From NCBI RefSeq assembly GCF_016342275.1, contig NZ_JAEIOT010000005.1, forward strand, positions 1-64,000: a stretch of 64,000 nt of DNA, given 5' to 3'. This document shows positions 44,729 through 54,342 of this stretch, piece by piece (position 1 is the stretch's first letter; each line of letters starts with the position of its first letter). The DNA comes from Corynebacterium marambiense. GTDB lineage: Bacteria; Actinomycetota; Actinomycetes; Mycobacteriales; Mycobacteriaceae. The notes under the pieces are model-generated. The model was not told where the DNA came from. It did not search any database and saw nothing but the letters and a program-made list of their open reading frames with translations. The translations under genes were made by a program, and so were the position numbers.

Positions 44729-44998
44729 ATGCCGCACAAGAAGCCGCTGTTCACCGACGTCAACCACGTTGAGGTCGTCGCCAACATCGTCACCGGCGAG
44801 AAGGGCCCCGTGCTCTCCCTGGACAAGATCGAGGAAGGCGGCACCTTGAGCAACCTCCTGCTCCTGAATATCTACGATGCGAAGCATCTCTCCGAGGCCT
44901 GTACCCGTTACCTCGGGCAGTCCTTCATCGCCAACTTTGACGGTTTCACCTCTGGGCTCTCCGTCAAGGACCACGAGGAAATCCACGGCGACGACTAG
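44729..44998 (+). CDS. Small conserved-looking protein, unknown function
   Basis: The predicted product has 89 residues, acidic and without signal or membrane segments. Segments such as HVEVVANIVTGEKGPVLSLDKI and LLLLNIYDAKHLSEACTRYLGQSF suggest a compact alpha/beta fold. A clear ribosome site (AAAGGAAGG) precedes the ATG by 6 nt. I do not recognise the family. It ends 88 nt before cobF on the same strand. Confidence 0.68.
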   Translation: MPHKKPLFTDVNHVEVVANIVTGEKGPVLSLDKIEEGGTLSNLLLLNIYDAKHLSEACTRYLGQSFIANFDGFTSGLSVKDHEEIHGDD

Positions 44999-45086
44999 AT
45001 GATGCCCTGATGGGATTCCCGGGTGTCCCGATCGCATCGGGCACCGGGAGACTCCATCGGCGGCGGATGGGAAGGGCGGACCCAGG

Positions 45087-45845
45087 ATGCGGACACTGCT
45101 GGTCATCGGCATCGGTGCAGGGGATCCCAGCCACCTCACGCTCGGCGCGATAGATGCACTTCGCTCCGCGGACGTGGTTATCGCCCTGGACAAGGGCGAG
45201 CAGAAGGCTGATCTCCTGCAGATCCGCCGGGCTGTGGTGGACGCTCACTCACCGGAAACCCCCATAGTCCCGGTGACCGATCCCGAGCGGAACCGTACCC
45301 CTGACGACTACCGCGCGGAGGTGCGCCGGTGGCACGGGGAACGCGCGAGACTGCTCACCGAGGCGATCACGGGCGCCACCAGCCCGGATGGGACGGCTGC
45401 GTTTCTCGTCTGGGGAGATCCATCGCTCTACGACTCCACCCTGCGCATCATCGACCGCATGCGCGAGGACACCGGACTCGAGTGCACGGTGAGGGTCATC
45501 CCCGGTATCACCGCGCTCCAGACGCTCACCGCCGCACACGCCATCACCGCGAACCGCATCGGTGAGCCCATCCATGTGACCACGGGCCGTCTCCTTCCCA
45601 CCACGAGCGCCGCTGACCGACGCAACTGCTTCGTCATGCTCGACGGTGGCGCGACCTGGAACGAGGTCGCCGGGCCTGACACCTACATGTACTGGGGTGC
45701 GTACCTGGGGACGCCGGAACAGATCCTCCGAGCCGGGTACGTCGAGAACATCGGTGACGAGGTTGCCGCCCTGAAGTACACGCTCCGTGAGCACCACGGA
45801 TGGATCATGGACACCTATCTCCTGCGCGAGCTCAGTGAGGAATGA
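45087..45845 (+). CDS. cobF: Precorrin-6A synthase (deacetylating) CobF
   Basis: The predicted product has 252 residues. It is a tetrapyrrole methylase fold enzyme of the aerobic cobalamin pathway, methylating precorrin-5 at C-1 with loss of acetate. Signatures are LVIGIGAGDPSHLTLGAIDALRSADVV at the N-terminus, FLVWGDPSLYDSTLRII, and RVIPGITALQTLTAAHAI. No other cob genes are in the window. The start is ATG 45087 (CCCAGG just upstream is a weak ribosome site). Confidence 0.9.
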   Translation: MRTLLVIGIGAGDPSHLTLGAIDALRSADVVIALDKGEQKADLLQIRRAVVDAHSPETPIVPVTDPERNRTPDDYRAEVRRWHGERARLLTEAITGATSPDGTAAFLVWGDPSLYDSTLRIIDRMREDTGLECTVRVIPGITALQTLTAAHAITANRIGEPIHVTTGRLLPTTSAADRRNCFVMLDGGATWNEVAGPDTYMYWGAYLGTPEQILRAGYVENIGDEVAALKYTLREHHGWIMDTYLLRELSEE

Positions 45846-45952
45846 CCGGGCACGGGTCGCCGGTTGGTGCTCCCCGTGTTCCCGGGTAGGTTGGCTCCGG
45901 TGGACGGTGGTGACCGTTGCGGGCCCCGGGAACGAGAGAAGGTGACGGCACA

Positions 45953-46348
45953 ATGGCCGTGAAACGCAAGAACGTGAAGCGAAAGAAACAGAAGGTGCCG
46001 TTCAGCCCGTGGATCATCGTCACGTGGGCCTTCGCAGCGGTCTGGGCGGTACTCGCCATGTTCGCACACCGTGCCGGTATCCACACACTCATCTGGGGTT
46101 TCGGGGTCAGTGCACTTCTCACCGCCATGACCGCGACCGCGGTGACGGTCATCCCGGAACTGCGTTCCTCGGCCGGGCTCGCGTGCCCGGTGGCGCTGAT
46201 TCTCTCCGGAACGGTCGCAGTCACATTCAGCTGGTGGTTCATTCTCGCGCTGTTCTGCGGCGTTCCGTGGCTCGTTCTCTCGCTGATCAGGCTTTCCGCT
46301 CCACGCCGGGCCAGGGGAGGACTGCATCTCTGGCGTGGCGACTACTAG
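45953..46348 (+). CDS. Small basic membrane protein
   Basis: The predicted product has 131 residues. A lysine-rich N-terminus (AVKRKNVKRKKQK) is followed by four hydrophobic segments (about 18-38, 44-63, 75-92 and 94-108) and a short basic tail. GAGAAGG lies 9 nt before the ATG; an in-frame codon at 45917 lacks a ribosome site. I do not recognise the family. Confidence 0.65.
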   Translation: MAVKRKNVKRKKQKVPFSPWIIVTWAFAAVWAVLAMFAHRAGIHTLIWGFGVSALLTAMTATAVTVIPELRSSAGLACPVALILSGTVAVTFSWWFILALFCGVPWLVLSLIRLSAPRRARGGLHLWRGDY

Positions 46349-46724
46349 CGGAGTTCTCCCTCCGCACCCGATCTGGGTAATGGCCCTGACCGGAGGTATG
46401 GAACCCACCCCAACCCGTCATGGTTTCGATGGGTACGGACTCGGAACACAGATGACCGCCACCGGACCGAGCCGGTGGTCCTTCCTGAGACAACCCGCGA
46501 AGACCTGCTGACTCAGCGATTCGAGGACCCCACAGGACTAGGTGGGATGCCCGGTTCCTGGTTCCCGCACCCGACGACCGAGTCCGGCACACCGGGCGGT
46601 TTCATCGGCTTTCCCAACGAACCACGGCCATAGCCCGGAGGATGGCCGACCACCCCACCGGCGGGAAATGACCCCCGGACGAGTACTTGCGTCCGGGGGT
46701 CATTGGATCGTCATCGAAGTGAGG
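46349..46724. other. Intergenic region before the mrx1 end
   Basis: No gene is seen in this 376-nt stretch between convergent genes. It contains the hairpin at 46667-46704 plus weak GC-rich dyads. Confidence 0.45.
46667..46704. terminator. Terminator hairpin after mrx1
   Basis: The stem AATGACCCCCGGACG / CGTCCGGGGGTCATT with an 8-nt loop lies between convergent genes. It would end the mrx1 transcript on the minus strand. Confidence 0.8.
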
Positions 46725-46979
46725 TCAGCCCTGCAGCTCCTCCAGCTTGCGGCGAACCTCGGAAGCCGGAGGGTTGGTGGCGTGCGTACCGTCCGAGTAC
46801 TTCACGGTGGGCACGATCCGGTTGCCGTCATTCACTGACTCAACCCATGCCGAGGCCTCGGCATCCTCGTCGACGTTGACGGCGGTGAACGGCGTCTCCG
46901 TACGGTTGAGGGCCTTCACCAGGCGGTTGCAGTACGGGCACCAGTCGGTCAGGAACACTGTGATGTGATTGTTGCTCAT
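46725..46979 (-). CDS. mrx1: Mycoredoxin Mrx1 (glutaredoxin-fold)
   Basis: The predicted product has 84 residues. The active-site motif WCPYC and cis-proline IVPTV place it in the glutaredoxin family, and GTHATNPPASEV is a mycoredoxin signature. Mrx1 uses mycothiol to reduce S-mycothiolated proteins. The ATG at 46979 gives the family length; longer frames lack homology. It sits at the end of cysQ-thyA-folA-mrx1, the order I recall for C. glutamicum. Confidence 0.87.
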   Translation of the reverse strand: MSNNHITVFLTDWCPYCNRLVKALNRTETPFTAVNVDEDAEASAWVESVNDGNRIVPTVKYSDGTHATNPPASEVRRKLEELQG

Positions 46980-47008
46980 GCCCGGTATAACGACACCGGC
47001 CGTCGGGA

Positions 47009-47548
47009 TTATTCCACCGGGCTGCGGCGGTAGGTCCGGATCCGGAAACGCAGCGGCCCCTCCTGTGGAGCCGCCGCGGCCGCACCGGTCAGCCGGCCCT
47101 TCTCCGATTCGATCCAGTCGGTATCGGCGGTGCACGTGAACGCATTCCCGAGCTCCGGTGCGAACACCGCGACGGGACCGAGAACATCGCGCAGTTCGGC
47201 GCCGATGAGCGTCACCCGAACCTCATCCACCATCGGGAGGGTGTCGGCGTAGACGCGTCCGCCGCCTATGATCCACGCACCTTCCGGCGCCTGGGACGGA
47301 TCACGGATCACGGTGGCGCCCTCGGACCAGGCGTCGGCCGGGCGAGTGGTCAGGACGTAGTTGTCACGGCTGGGAAGAGGGCGGAACCGTTCGGGGATCG
47401 TCTCCCAGGTGCGCCGCCCCATCAGGACAGGAGAACCGAACGTTGTTTCCCGAAAATACCTGAGGTCCTCAGGAATGTGCCACGGCATGTCCCCTCCGTC
47501 GCCGATGACCCCGTCAACCGACTGTGCCCAGATCGCTCGGTAGCCCAT
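47009..47548 (-). CDS. folA: Dihydrofolate reductase
   Basis: The predicted product has 179 residues, a normal length. IWAQSVDGVIGDGGDMPWHIPEDLRYFRETT includes the catalytic acidic residue (PED, Glu), VLMGRRTWETIPERFRPLP binds NADPH phosphate, and WIIGGGRVY closes the cofactor site. It reduces dihydrofolate to tetrahydrofolate using NADPH. It starts 3 nt after thyA ends, which supplies dihydrofolate as product, so the two work in a cycle. Confidence 0.95.
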   Translation of the reverse strand: MGYRAIWAQSVDGVIGDGGDMPWHIPEDLRYFRETTFGSPVLMGRRTWETIPERFRPLPSRDNYVLTTRPADAWSEGATVIRDPSQAPEGAWIIGGGRVYADTLPMVDEVRVTLIGAELRDVLGPVAVFAPELGNAFTCTADTDWIESEKGRLTGAAAAAPQEGPLRFRIRTYRRSPVE

Positions 47549-47551
47549 GAC

Positions 47552-48361
47552 TCAGACCGCCACCTTCCCGCGGATCGCTGGGTGGGGATCATAACCGGTG
47601 ACGGAGATGTCGTCGAAGGTGTAGTCAAACATCGAGTCCGCCTTGCGTAGGTGAAGCTGCGGGTAGGGGCGTGCCTCGCGGGAGAGCTGCAATTCAACCT
47701 GTTCCCGGTGGTTGTCATAGACGTGACAGTCGCCGCCCGTCCAGATGAACTCGCCTACCTCAAGTCCCGCCTGCTGGGCGAACATATGAGTGAGCAGTGA
47801 GTAGGAGGCGATGTTGAAGGGGACACCGAGGAACATATCCGCACTACGCTGGTAGAGCTGGCACGACAGTCGCCCCTCCGCGACGTACATCTGGAACAGT
47901 AGATGACACGGAGGGAGTGCCATCCGGTCCAGATCCGAGACATTCCACGCGGAGACAATGATTCGGCGGGAATCAGGGTTATTCCTCAACTGATCCAGGA
48001 CTTGGGAGATCTGGTCGATGTGGTGACCGCCGGGTGTCGGCCAACTGCGCCACTGTACCCCGTAGATGGGGCCGAGGTCACCGTCGGGAGAAGCCCATTC
48101 ATCCCAGATGCGGATCCCGTGCTCCTTCAGGAATCTGATGTTCGACTCGCCCCGCAGGAACCACAGTAATTCACCGACGACTCCCCTTAGATACACTTTT
48201 TTTGTGGTGATCAGCGGGAAGGAATCGGCGAGATTGAATCGCATCTGGCGGGCGAACAAGCTGGTCGTGCCCGTTCCCGTGCGGTCATCCTTGTGGGTGC
48301 CCTCGCGCATGATCCGCGTGAGGAGATCCTCGTAGGGAGTGGAAATGGGGGTGGCGCTCAT
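47552..48361 (-). CDS. thyA: Thymidylate synthase (folate-dependent)
   Basis: The predicted product has 269 residues. It converts dUMP to dTMP with methylene-tetrahydrofolate. The active-site cysteine lies in [13 protein letters not shown], and [44 protein letters not shown] and [12 protein letters not shown] are family signatures. A -10 TAGTCT (48369-48374, minus) ends 7 nt before the ATG, suggesting a leaderless internal promoter in addition to the upstream cysQ one. Confidence 0.96.
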   Translation of the reverse strand: MSATPISTPYEDLLTRIMREGTHKDDRTGTGTTSLFARQMRFNLADSFPLITTKKVYLRGVVGELLWFLRGESNIRFLKEHGIRIWDEWASPDGDLGPIYGVQWRSWPTPGGHHIDQISQVLDQLRNNPDSRRIIVSAWNVSDLDRMALPPCHLLFQMYVAEGRLSCQLYQRSADMFLGVPFNIASYSLLTHMFAQQAGLEVGEFIWTGGDCHVYDNHREQVELQLSREARPYPQLHLRKADSMFDYTFDDISVTGYDPHPAIRGKVAV

Positions 48362-48436
48362 GGCGTCCAGACTAACGGAAACAGCCCCTGCGTCCGACGG
48401 CGGGGCTGTGGCTGTGTTCCGGGAAACGGTGGGGGA

Positions 48437-49198
48437 CTAGGTGTAGGAGCCGTTCTCCGTCAGATATGCGGCCGCGATTTCCAGGATCTCGTCGGCGAGA
48501 TCCTTCCGGCAGATCAGTAGATCCGGCAGGTAGGTGTCCTTGTTATTGTAGGTCAGCTCGCTGCCGTCGAGGCGGGAGCAGTGCAGACCGGCCGCCTGGC
48601 AGACACCGACAGGTGCGGCGGAATCCCATTCGTACTGCCCTCCGGCGTGGACGTAGGCGTCGGCGTCGCCGAGCAGGACGTGCATGGCCTTCGCACCCGC
48701 GGAACCCATGTCCATCGGTTCGAAGCCGAGCTTCTCCGCGACGTGGAAGGCGACCTTCGGGGGCCGGTTGTGCGACATGATGATCTTTCGGGCGAACGGG
48801 CCGCGCACGGCGCGGGCGTCGTGGGAGCTGAACACGACGCCGAGGTCGGGGAGAGCTACCGCCGCCGACAGCGGCCTACCGTTGTCCACCAGAGCGATGT
48901 GCACCGCCCAGTCCTGTCGGCCGGTGGCGAACTCGCGGGTGCCGTCCAGGGGGTCGATGATCCAGACGCGGTCCTTGCCGAGGCGCGCCGGGTTGTCCGC
49001 GGCCTCTTCACTTAGAACACCGTCATCCGGGCGGTGCTGAGCCAGAACCCGGGCGATCCAGCTCTGGGCCAGCTCGTCACCGGCGTCGCCGAGGCCCCGG
49101 CCCCGCAACAGTCCGACGTCGCGCACCCCCTTCAGGATGTCGCCGGTTCCTTGGGCGAGTCGGGCGGTGAGAATGGCATCATCAATGTTCGCGGTCAT
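48437..49198 (-). CDS. cysQ: 3'(2'),5'-bisphosphate nucleotidase CysQ (inositol-phosphatase family)
   Basis: The predicted product has 253 residues. SEEAADN and WIIDPLDGTREFATGRQDWAVHIAL are the metal-binding motifs of the Li+-sensitive phosphatase fold. YEWDSAAPVGVCQAAG is motif 3. It would hydrolyse PAP/PAPS-type nucleotides from sulfate assimilation; inositol or fructose bisphosphate activity is possible in actinobacteria. The ATG at 49198 has a -10 TAGAGT with 7 nt between, so leaderless. It heads the cysQ-thyA-folA-mrx1 cluster. Confidence 0.87.
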   Translation of the reverse strand: MTANIDDAILTARLAQGTGDILKGVRDVGLLRGRGLGDAGDELAQSWIARVLAQHRPDDGVLSEEAADNPARLGKDRVWIIDPLDGTREFATGRQDWAVHIALVDNGRPLSAAVALPDLGVVFSSHDARAVRGPFARKIIMSHNRPPKVAFHVAEKLGFEPMDMGSAGAKAMHVLLGDADAYVHAGGQYEWDSAAPVGVCQAAGLHCSRLDGSELTYNNKDTYLPDLLICRKDLADEILEIAAAYLTENGSYT

Positions 49199-49331
49199 GG
49201 TCCCCACTCTAGTTGTTGGAACGGGCATCCGCTCGGCGCCCGAAGGGTCATACCCGTCACACGGTCGGGCATGTTCGGAAATTCCCCGCCTATTCGACGC
49301 AGATAACCCGTCGATGCGAACATTTGGTTGA

Positions 49332-52300
49332 ATGGGGAGCATGCCGACGCCCATCCTGAACTGTTTCCGACCGGAGGTCAGGACCTGGTTCACGGACGTC
49401 TTCGCCCACCCCACAGCGGTGCAGGAACAAGCCTGGGCAGAGATCTCCACCGGCGGACATGCACTCGTGGTCGCCCCCACCGGCTCCGGCAAGACCCTCG
49501 CCGCTTTCCTGTGGGCCCTGAACTCACTCATCGGTCGTCCCGGCCAGACCCGGCTGGCTGCACCAGAGGGGGTGACCGGAGCGGCTGCCCCTGCATCCGG
49601 CACCGACGGCTCCGGGGTGAAGGTCCTCTACATCTCCCCGCTCAAGGCACTCGGCGTCGACGTGGAGAACAACCTCCGTGCCCCGCTGACTGGGATCGCC
49701 CGTGCCGCCGACCGCCTCGGTGTTCCGGCACTGGACATCACCGTCGGTGTGCGTTCCGGGGACACCCCAGCGAAGGAACGAGCCCGTCAGCAGCGCAACC
49801 CGCCGGACATCCTCATCACCACGCCCGAGTCGCTGTACCTCATGCTCACCTCGAAGGCAGCGGGCACGCTCACCGGTGTACGCACCGTCATCATCGACGA
49901 GATCCACGCCCTCGCGGGCACGAAACGCGGCGTGCACCTCGCGCTGTCCCTCGAACGCCTGGAATTGCTCACCGGGCAGTCGGTGCAGCGCATCGGGCTG
50001 TCCGCCACTGTCCGACCCCTCGAACGGGTCGCCGCGTTCCTCGGTGGAACCAACCGCGACGTCGCGATCATCGCGCCGGGCAGCGAGAAACGGTGGGAAC
50101 TCGACGTCCACGTCCCTGTGCCCGACATGTCCGATCTACCCACCCCGGAACACGCCTCCACCATCGGGGACGCCGTCATCGACGATCCCCTCGGCTTGAC
50201 CGCACCGCTGGACGGAACCAGTGACCGCGGGCCTGCGGCGTCGACAGGTGCTCCGCAGGAATCGGCGTTGCCCACCGCGGGCTCCATCTGGCCGTTCATC
50301 GAGACCGAGCTCTACGCGGAGATCACCCGGGCACGCTCCACCCTCGTCTTCGTCAACTCACGCCGCACCGCGGAAAGACTGACCAGCAGACTCAACGAGA
50401 TCCACGCCGAGAAACACGATCCGGGGGCGCTCTCCGCACCGACCCGTAGGCCACCGGCTCAGGTGATGAAGTCCGTCGACGTCGCCGGGAAAGCCGACAC
50501 CATCCTCGCCCGCGCCCACCACGGCTCCGTGAGCAAGGAGGAACGCGCCCGCATCGAGGAGCAGCTCAAATCAGGGGAACTCACCTGCGTCGTGGCCACC
50601 TCATCCCTGGAACTCGGCATTGACATGGGTGCCGTCGACCTCGTCATCCAGGTTGCCTCACCACCGTCCGTCGCCGCCGGACTGCAGCGCGTCGGCCGCG
50701 CCGGGCACACCGTCGGCGCTGTCTCCAGGGGCTCGTTCTATCCCCAGCACCGTTCTGATCTCGTGCAGAGCGCGGTCACCGTCGAACGGATGCGGGCCGG
50801 TGCGATCGAGGAACTGACCGTGCCCCGCAACCCCCTCGACGTGCTGACCCAGCAGACCGTCGCCACCGTCGCCGCCCGTGACATCCACGTCGACGAGTGG
50901 TACGAGGCTGTGCGCCGTGCCCACCCGTACGCCACCCTCGCGCGCGAGGTGTTCGACGCCGTCATCGACCTGGCCTCCGGCGTGTACCCGTCCACTGACT
51001 TCGCGGAACTGCGGCCCCGCGTCGTCTACGACCGGGTCACGGGAATGCTCACCACCCGGCCCGGCGCGCAGCGGGTGGCCGTCACCTCCGGTGGCACGAT
51101 CCCGGACCGGGGCATGTTCGGCGTGTTCCTCGCGGGCACCACCGGCGAGGGTGGTGGGGCGCCCCGCCGGGTCGGTGAGCTGGACGAGGAGATGGTCTAC
51201 GAGACCCGGGTGGGCGATGTATTCACCCTCGGGGCATCGAGCTGGCGGGTTGAGGAGATCACCCGCGACCAGGTCATCGTCGCCCCGGCACCCGGGCACA
51301 CCGGCAGATTGCCGTTCTGGATCGGGGACCAGGCGGGCCGCCCCGCAGAACTCGGAGCCGCACTCGGTGCATTTCGCCGCGAGGTCGCCGCCGATCCGGC
51401 GCGCGCCGCGGGCCTCGGCCTGGACACCTGGGCGCACGAGAATCTCACGCGCTATCTCGCGGAGCAGGCCGACGCCACCGGAATCGTCCCGGACGAGAAG
51501 ACGCTGCTGTTGGAACGCTTCACCGACGAGTTGGGGGACTGGCGCATCATCCTGCACACCCCCTACGGACGCGGGGTGAATGCGGCGTGGGCGCTCGCCG
51601 TCGGTGCGCGGATCGCGGAGAACACCGGCATGGACGCCCAGGCGGTCGCCGGCGACGACGGCATCGTCCTCCGCCTGCCCGACATGGACGGTGAACCCGG
51701 CGCCGACCTGTTCACCTTCGACGCCGACGACATCGAGGACCTGGTCACCCGGGAGGTCGGAAACTCGGCGTTGTTCGCCTCCCGGTTCCGGGAGTGCGCT
51801 GCCCGCGCGCTGCTCCTGCCGCGCCGCGCCCCCGGCAAACGGGCGCCGCTGTGGCAGCAGCGCCAGCGTTCGGCGCAGCTCCTCGACGTCGCCCGGAAAT
51901 ACCCGTCGTTCCCCATCATCCTGGAGACGGTGCGCGAGTGCCTGCAGGACGTCTACGACCTCCCGGCGTTGAAACAGCTGTGCGCCGATCTCGGTGCACG
52001 TCGTGTCCGCATCGCGGAGATCACCACCGACCAACCCAGCCCCTTCGCCTCCTCGCTGCTGTTCAACTACACCGGTGCGTTCATGTACGAGGGCGACACC
52101 CCGCTGGCGGAGAAACGCGCGGCGGCTCTCGCCCTCGACCCCGCGCTCCTGGCGAAACTGCTCGGAACCGTGGAGCTCAGGGAACTCCTCGACGCCGGGG
52201 TCATCACCGAGGTCCACGCCCAGCTGCAGCGCACCGCCGACGGACGGAAGGCCCGCGGCCCGGAGGAACTCGCCGACGTGCTGCGCATCATCGGCCCCGT

Positions 52301-54266
52301 CCCCGTCACCAGGGTCCACGAGCACTGCACCTTCGGTGAGCCCAGCACCGTCGTCGACCTCGCCCTCGACCACCTCCGCGACCGGGTCATGCTCGTGCGC
52401 ATCGCCGGAACCGAGCACCTGGCGCAGTCCCTCGACACCCCGCTGCTCCGCGACGCCCTCGGTGTCCCGGTACCCGCAGGTGTGGCGGCGCAACCGGCCA
52501 CCGTCACTGATGCACTGGCCCAGCTCGTGAACCGCTTCGCCCGCACCCGCGGCCCCTTCACCCTCGCGGATCTGGCGGACACCTTCGGGCTCGCGCCCGC
52601 CGCCGCACACACCGCGCTCCGCCAGGCCGTCACCGACGGAACCGTCATCGAGGGCCACTACCGTGCCGGGGTCGAGGGGCCCGAGTACTGCGCCGTCGAG
52701 GTCCTGCGCACCATCCGCAGTAGGTCGCTGGCGCTCGCCCGATCCCAGGCCGAGCCAGTCAGTGGTTCGACCTTCGCGCGTTTCCTCACCGACTGGCACC
52801 AGATCGCCGGCGTCGGCAGGCGGCCCGTGTTACGCGGTGCGGACGGTGTGTACACGGTCATCGAACAGCTCGCCGGTGTCCGCCTGCCCGCGAGTGCCTG
52901 GGAGACCCTCGTCCTGCCGGCCCGCGTCGGCGACTACACCCCGCGCCTGCTCGACGAGCTGACCGCCACCGGAGAGGTACTCATCCTGGGCGCAGGCTCC
53001 GCCGGTACCCGGGACCCGTGGATCATGCTGCTGCCCGCCGACTACGCCGCGCAGCTCGCCCCGCGGACCGAGCCTCCCACGCTCACCGGACTGCAGGAGG
53101 CGGTACTCACCGTGCTGCGCCGCGGCGGCGGTTTCCACTTCGCCGAGCTGCTCGGGGAGGTGTCCACCCTCGCGCAGGATGATCTCGACATCGCCGTGCC
53201 GCGCGGCGTCGAGGCCCGTGATCTAGCGGACTCCCTCTGGGAGCTCGTCGAGCTGGGACTGGTCAGCCCGGACAGCTTCGTGCCGCTGCGGGCCCGCCTC
53301 GCGGGCACGACCTCCGGCGCCACGGCACACCGTGCGAAACGCAGGCCCACCCGCAACCGTCTGCGCATGGGGCGCACCCGCTTCGCGCAGGCCGAACGGG
53401 CGAACGCGACGGCGGTGTCCGCCCCACCGGACATGGTGGGACGGTGGGCCGCCGCCGTGACCCCGGCGACCGACCCGACGACCCGCTCCGTCGCGCACGG
53501 CGAGGCGTGGCTGGACCGGTACGGCGTGGTCACCCGGGGCAGTGTCGTCGCCGAGGACGTCACCGGTGGGTTCGCGCTCGCCTACAAGGTCCTGTCCTCC
53601 TTCGAGGAGACCGGTAGAGCGATGCGCGGCTACGTCATCGATGGCCTCGGCGCCGCACAGTTTTCCACGGCGGCCGTCATCGACCGGCTTCGGGGACTGG
53701 CCGACACCCCGGACGTCGAGGGCTGGCCGTCGGGAACCACCGATCCGGAGGTGGTACTGCTCGCGGCCGCTGATCCGGCGAACCCCTACGGAGCCGCGCT
53801 GCCGTGGCCCGACTGCCCGGGGGCGCGTCCGACCCGCAGCGCCGGTGCTGTGGTGGTCCTGGCCGACGGGCTGCCGCTGGCGTACCTCACCCGGGGTGGC
53901 CGCAGCCTCACCCTGTTCCCCGGAATCTGCCCCGGTGGGGCGGCGGAGCTGGTCGCCCTCGTGGTCGCTGCCCTGGTGGATGCGGTCGCGGCGGGGCGGA
54001 TGTCCCGGTTCACCGTGGAGAAGATCGGCGGGGAACCGGCCCTCGAATCTCCACTGGTCGGGGCCTTCCGCTCGGCGGGTGCCGCGATCACCCCGAAGGG
54101 GCTGCGGCTGGCCGGAACCTCCGGCACCGTCACTCCCCGGGTGGCGCGTACCCGACCTGGAAGGTCACTGTCCGAGGCCGCAGCCGATGCCGCCGACATT
54201 GACCTCACCTTCGACGACCCGCCGCCCGGTGGCGGATTCCGCAGGCCCAGGCAGCCGGGGCGCTGA
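49332..54266 (+). CDS. lhr: Large ATP-dependent DNA helicase Lhr
   Basis: The predicted product has 1644 residues. The N-terminal SF2 helicase core has APTGSGKTLAAFLWAL (Walker A), ITTPESLYLML, VIIDEIHALAG (DExH), GLSATVRP, TSSLELGIDMG and LQRVGRAGH (motif VI). A winged-helix and beta-barrel module follows, then a long C-terminal domain typical of Lhr and needed for oligomerisation. Lhr translocates 3'-5' on single-stranded DNA and is induced by DNA damage in mycobacteria. Start ATG 49332 is uncertain against ATG 49341. Downstream lie a small gene and a broken toxin-antitoxin pair before the Nei gene, a partner often next to lhr. Confidence 0.94.
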   Translation: MGSMPTPILNCFRPEVRTWFTDVFAHPTAVQEQAWAEISTGGHALVVAPTGSGKTLAAFLWALNSLIGRPGQTRLAAPEGVTGAAAPASGTDGSGVKVLYISPLKALGVDVENNLRAPLTGIARAADRLGVPALDITVGVRSGDTPAKERARQQRNPPDILITTPESLYLMLTSKAAGTLTGVRTVIIDEIHALAGTKRGVHLALSLERLELLTGQSVQRIGLSATVRPLERVAAFLGGTNRDVAIIAPGSEKRWELDVHVPVPDMSDLPTPEHASTIGDAVIDDPLGLTAPLDGTSDRGPAASTGAPQESALPTAGSIWPFIETELYAEITRARSTLVFVNSRRTAERLTSRLNEIHAEKHDPGALSAPTRRPPAQVMKSVDVAGKADTILARAHHGSVSKEERARIEEQLKSGELTCVVATSSLELGIDMGAVDLVIQVASPPSVAAGLQRVGRAGHTVGAVSRGSFYPQHRSDLVQSAVTVERMRAGAIEELTVPRNPLDVLTQQTVATVAARDIHVDEWYEAVRRAHPYATLAREVFDAVIDLASGVYPSTDFAELRPRVVYDRVTGMLTTRPGAQRVAVTSGGTIPDRGMFGVFLAGTTGEGGGAPRRVGELDEEMVYETRVGDVFTLGASSWRVEEITRDQVIVAPAPGHTGRLPFWIGDQAGRPAELGAALGAFRREVAADPARAAGLGLDTWAHENLTRYLAEQADATGIVPDEKTLLLERFTDELGDWRIILHTPYGRGVNAAWALAVGARIAENTGMDAQAVAGDDGIVLRLPDMDGEPGADLFTFDADDIEDLVTREVGNSALFASRFRECAARALLLPRRAPGKRAPLWQQRQRSAQLLDVARKYPSFPIILETVRECLQDVYDLPALKQLCADLGARRVRIAEITTDQPSPFASSLLFNYTGAFMYEGDTPLAEKRAAALALDPALLAKLLGTVELRELLDAGVITEVHAQLQRTADGRKARGPEELADVLRIIGPVPVTRVHEHCTFGEPSTVVDLALDHLRDRVMLVRIAGTEHLAQSLDTPLLRDALGVPVPAGVAAQPATVTDALAQLVNRFARTRGPFTLADLADTFGLAPAAAHTALRQAVTDGTVIEGHYRAGVEGPEYCAVEVLRTIRSRSLALARSQAEPVSGSTFARFLTDWHQIAGVGRRPVLRGADGVYTVIEQLAGVRLPASAWETLVLPARVGDYTPRLLDELTATGEVLILGAGSAGTRDPWIMLLPADYAAQLAPRTEPPTLTGLQEAVLTVLRRGGGFHFAELLGEVSTLAQDDLDIAVPRGVEARDLADSLWELVELGLVSPDSFVPLRARLAGTTSGATAHRAKRRPTRNRLRMGRTRFAQAERANATAVSAPPDMVGRWAAAVTPATDPTTRSVAHGEAWLDRYGVVTRGSVVAEDVTGGFALAYKVLSSFEETGRAMRGYVIDGLGAAQFSTAAVIDRLRGLADTPDVEGWPSGTTDPEVVLLAAADPANPYGAALPWPDCPGARPTRSAGAVVVLADGLPLAYLTRGGRSLTLFPGICPGGAAELVALVVAALVDAVAAGRMSRFTVEKIGGEPALESPLVGAFRSAGAAITPKGLRLAGTSGTVTPRVARTRPGRSLSEAAADAADIDLTFDDPPPGGGFRRPRQPGR

Positions 54267-54342
54267 GGGGAGCCCCGGCCCGAGTGGGAACGGGGACCGG
54301 TCCAGTGTGGTGTCGGCACAATTCGGTCGAGAGCTCCTGCGT

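Noticed and set aside
50658..52799. 713-codon minus-strand frame inside lhr
   Set aside because: Antisense shadow of Lhr; the product is Gly/Glu/Arg-rich without any recognisable domain.
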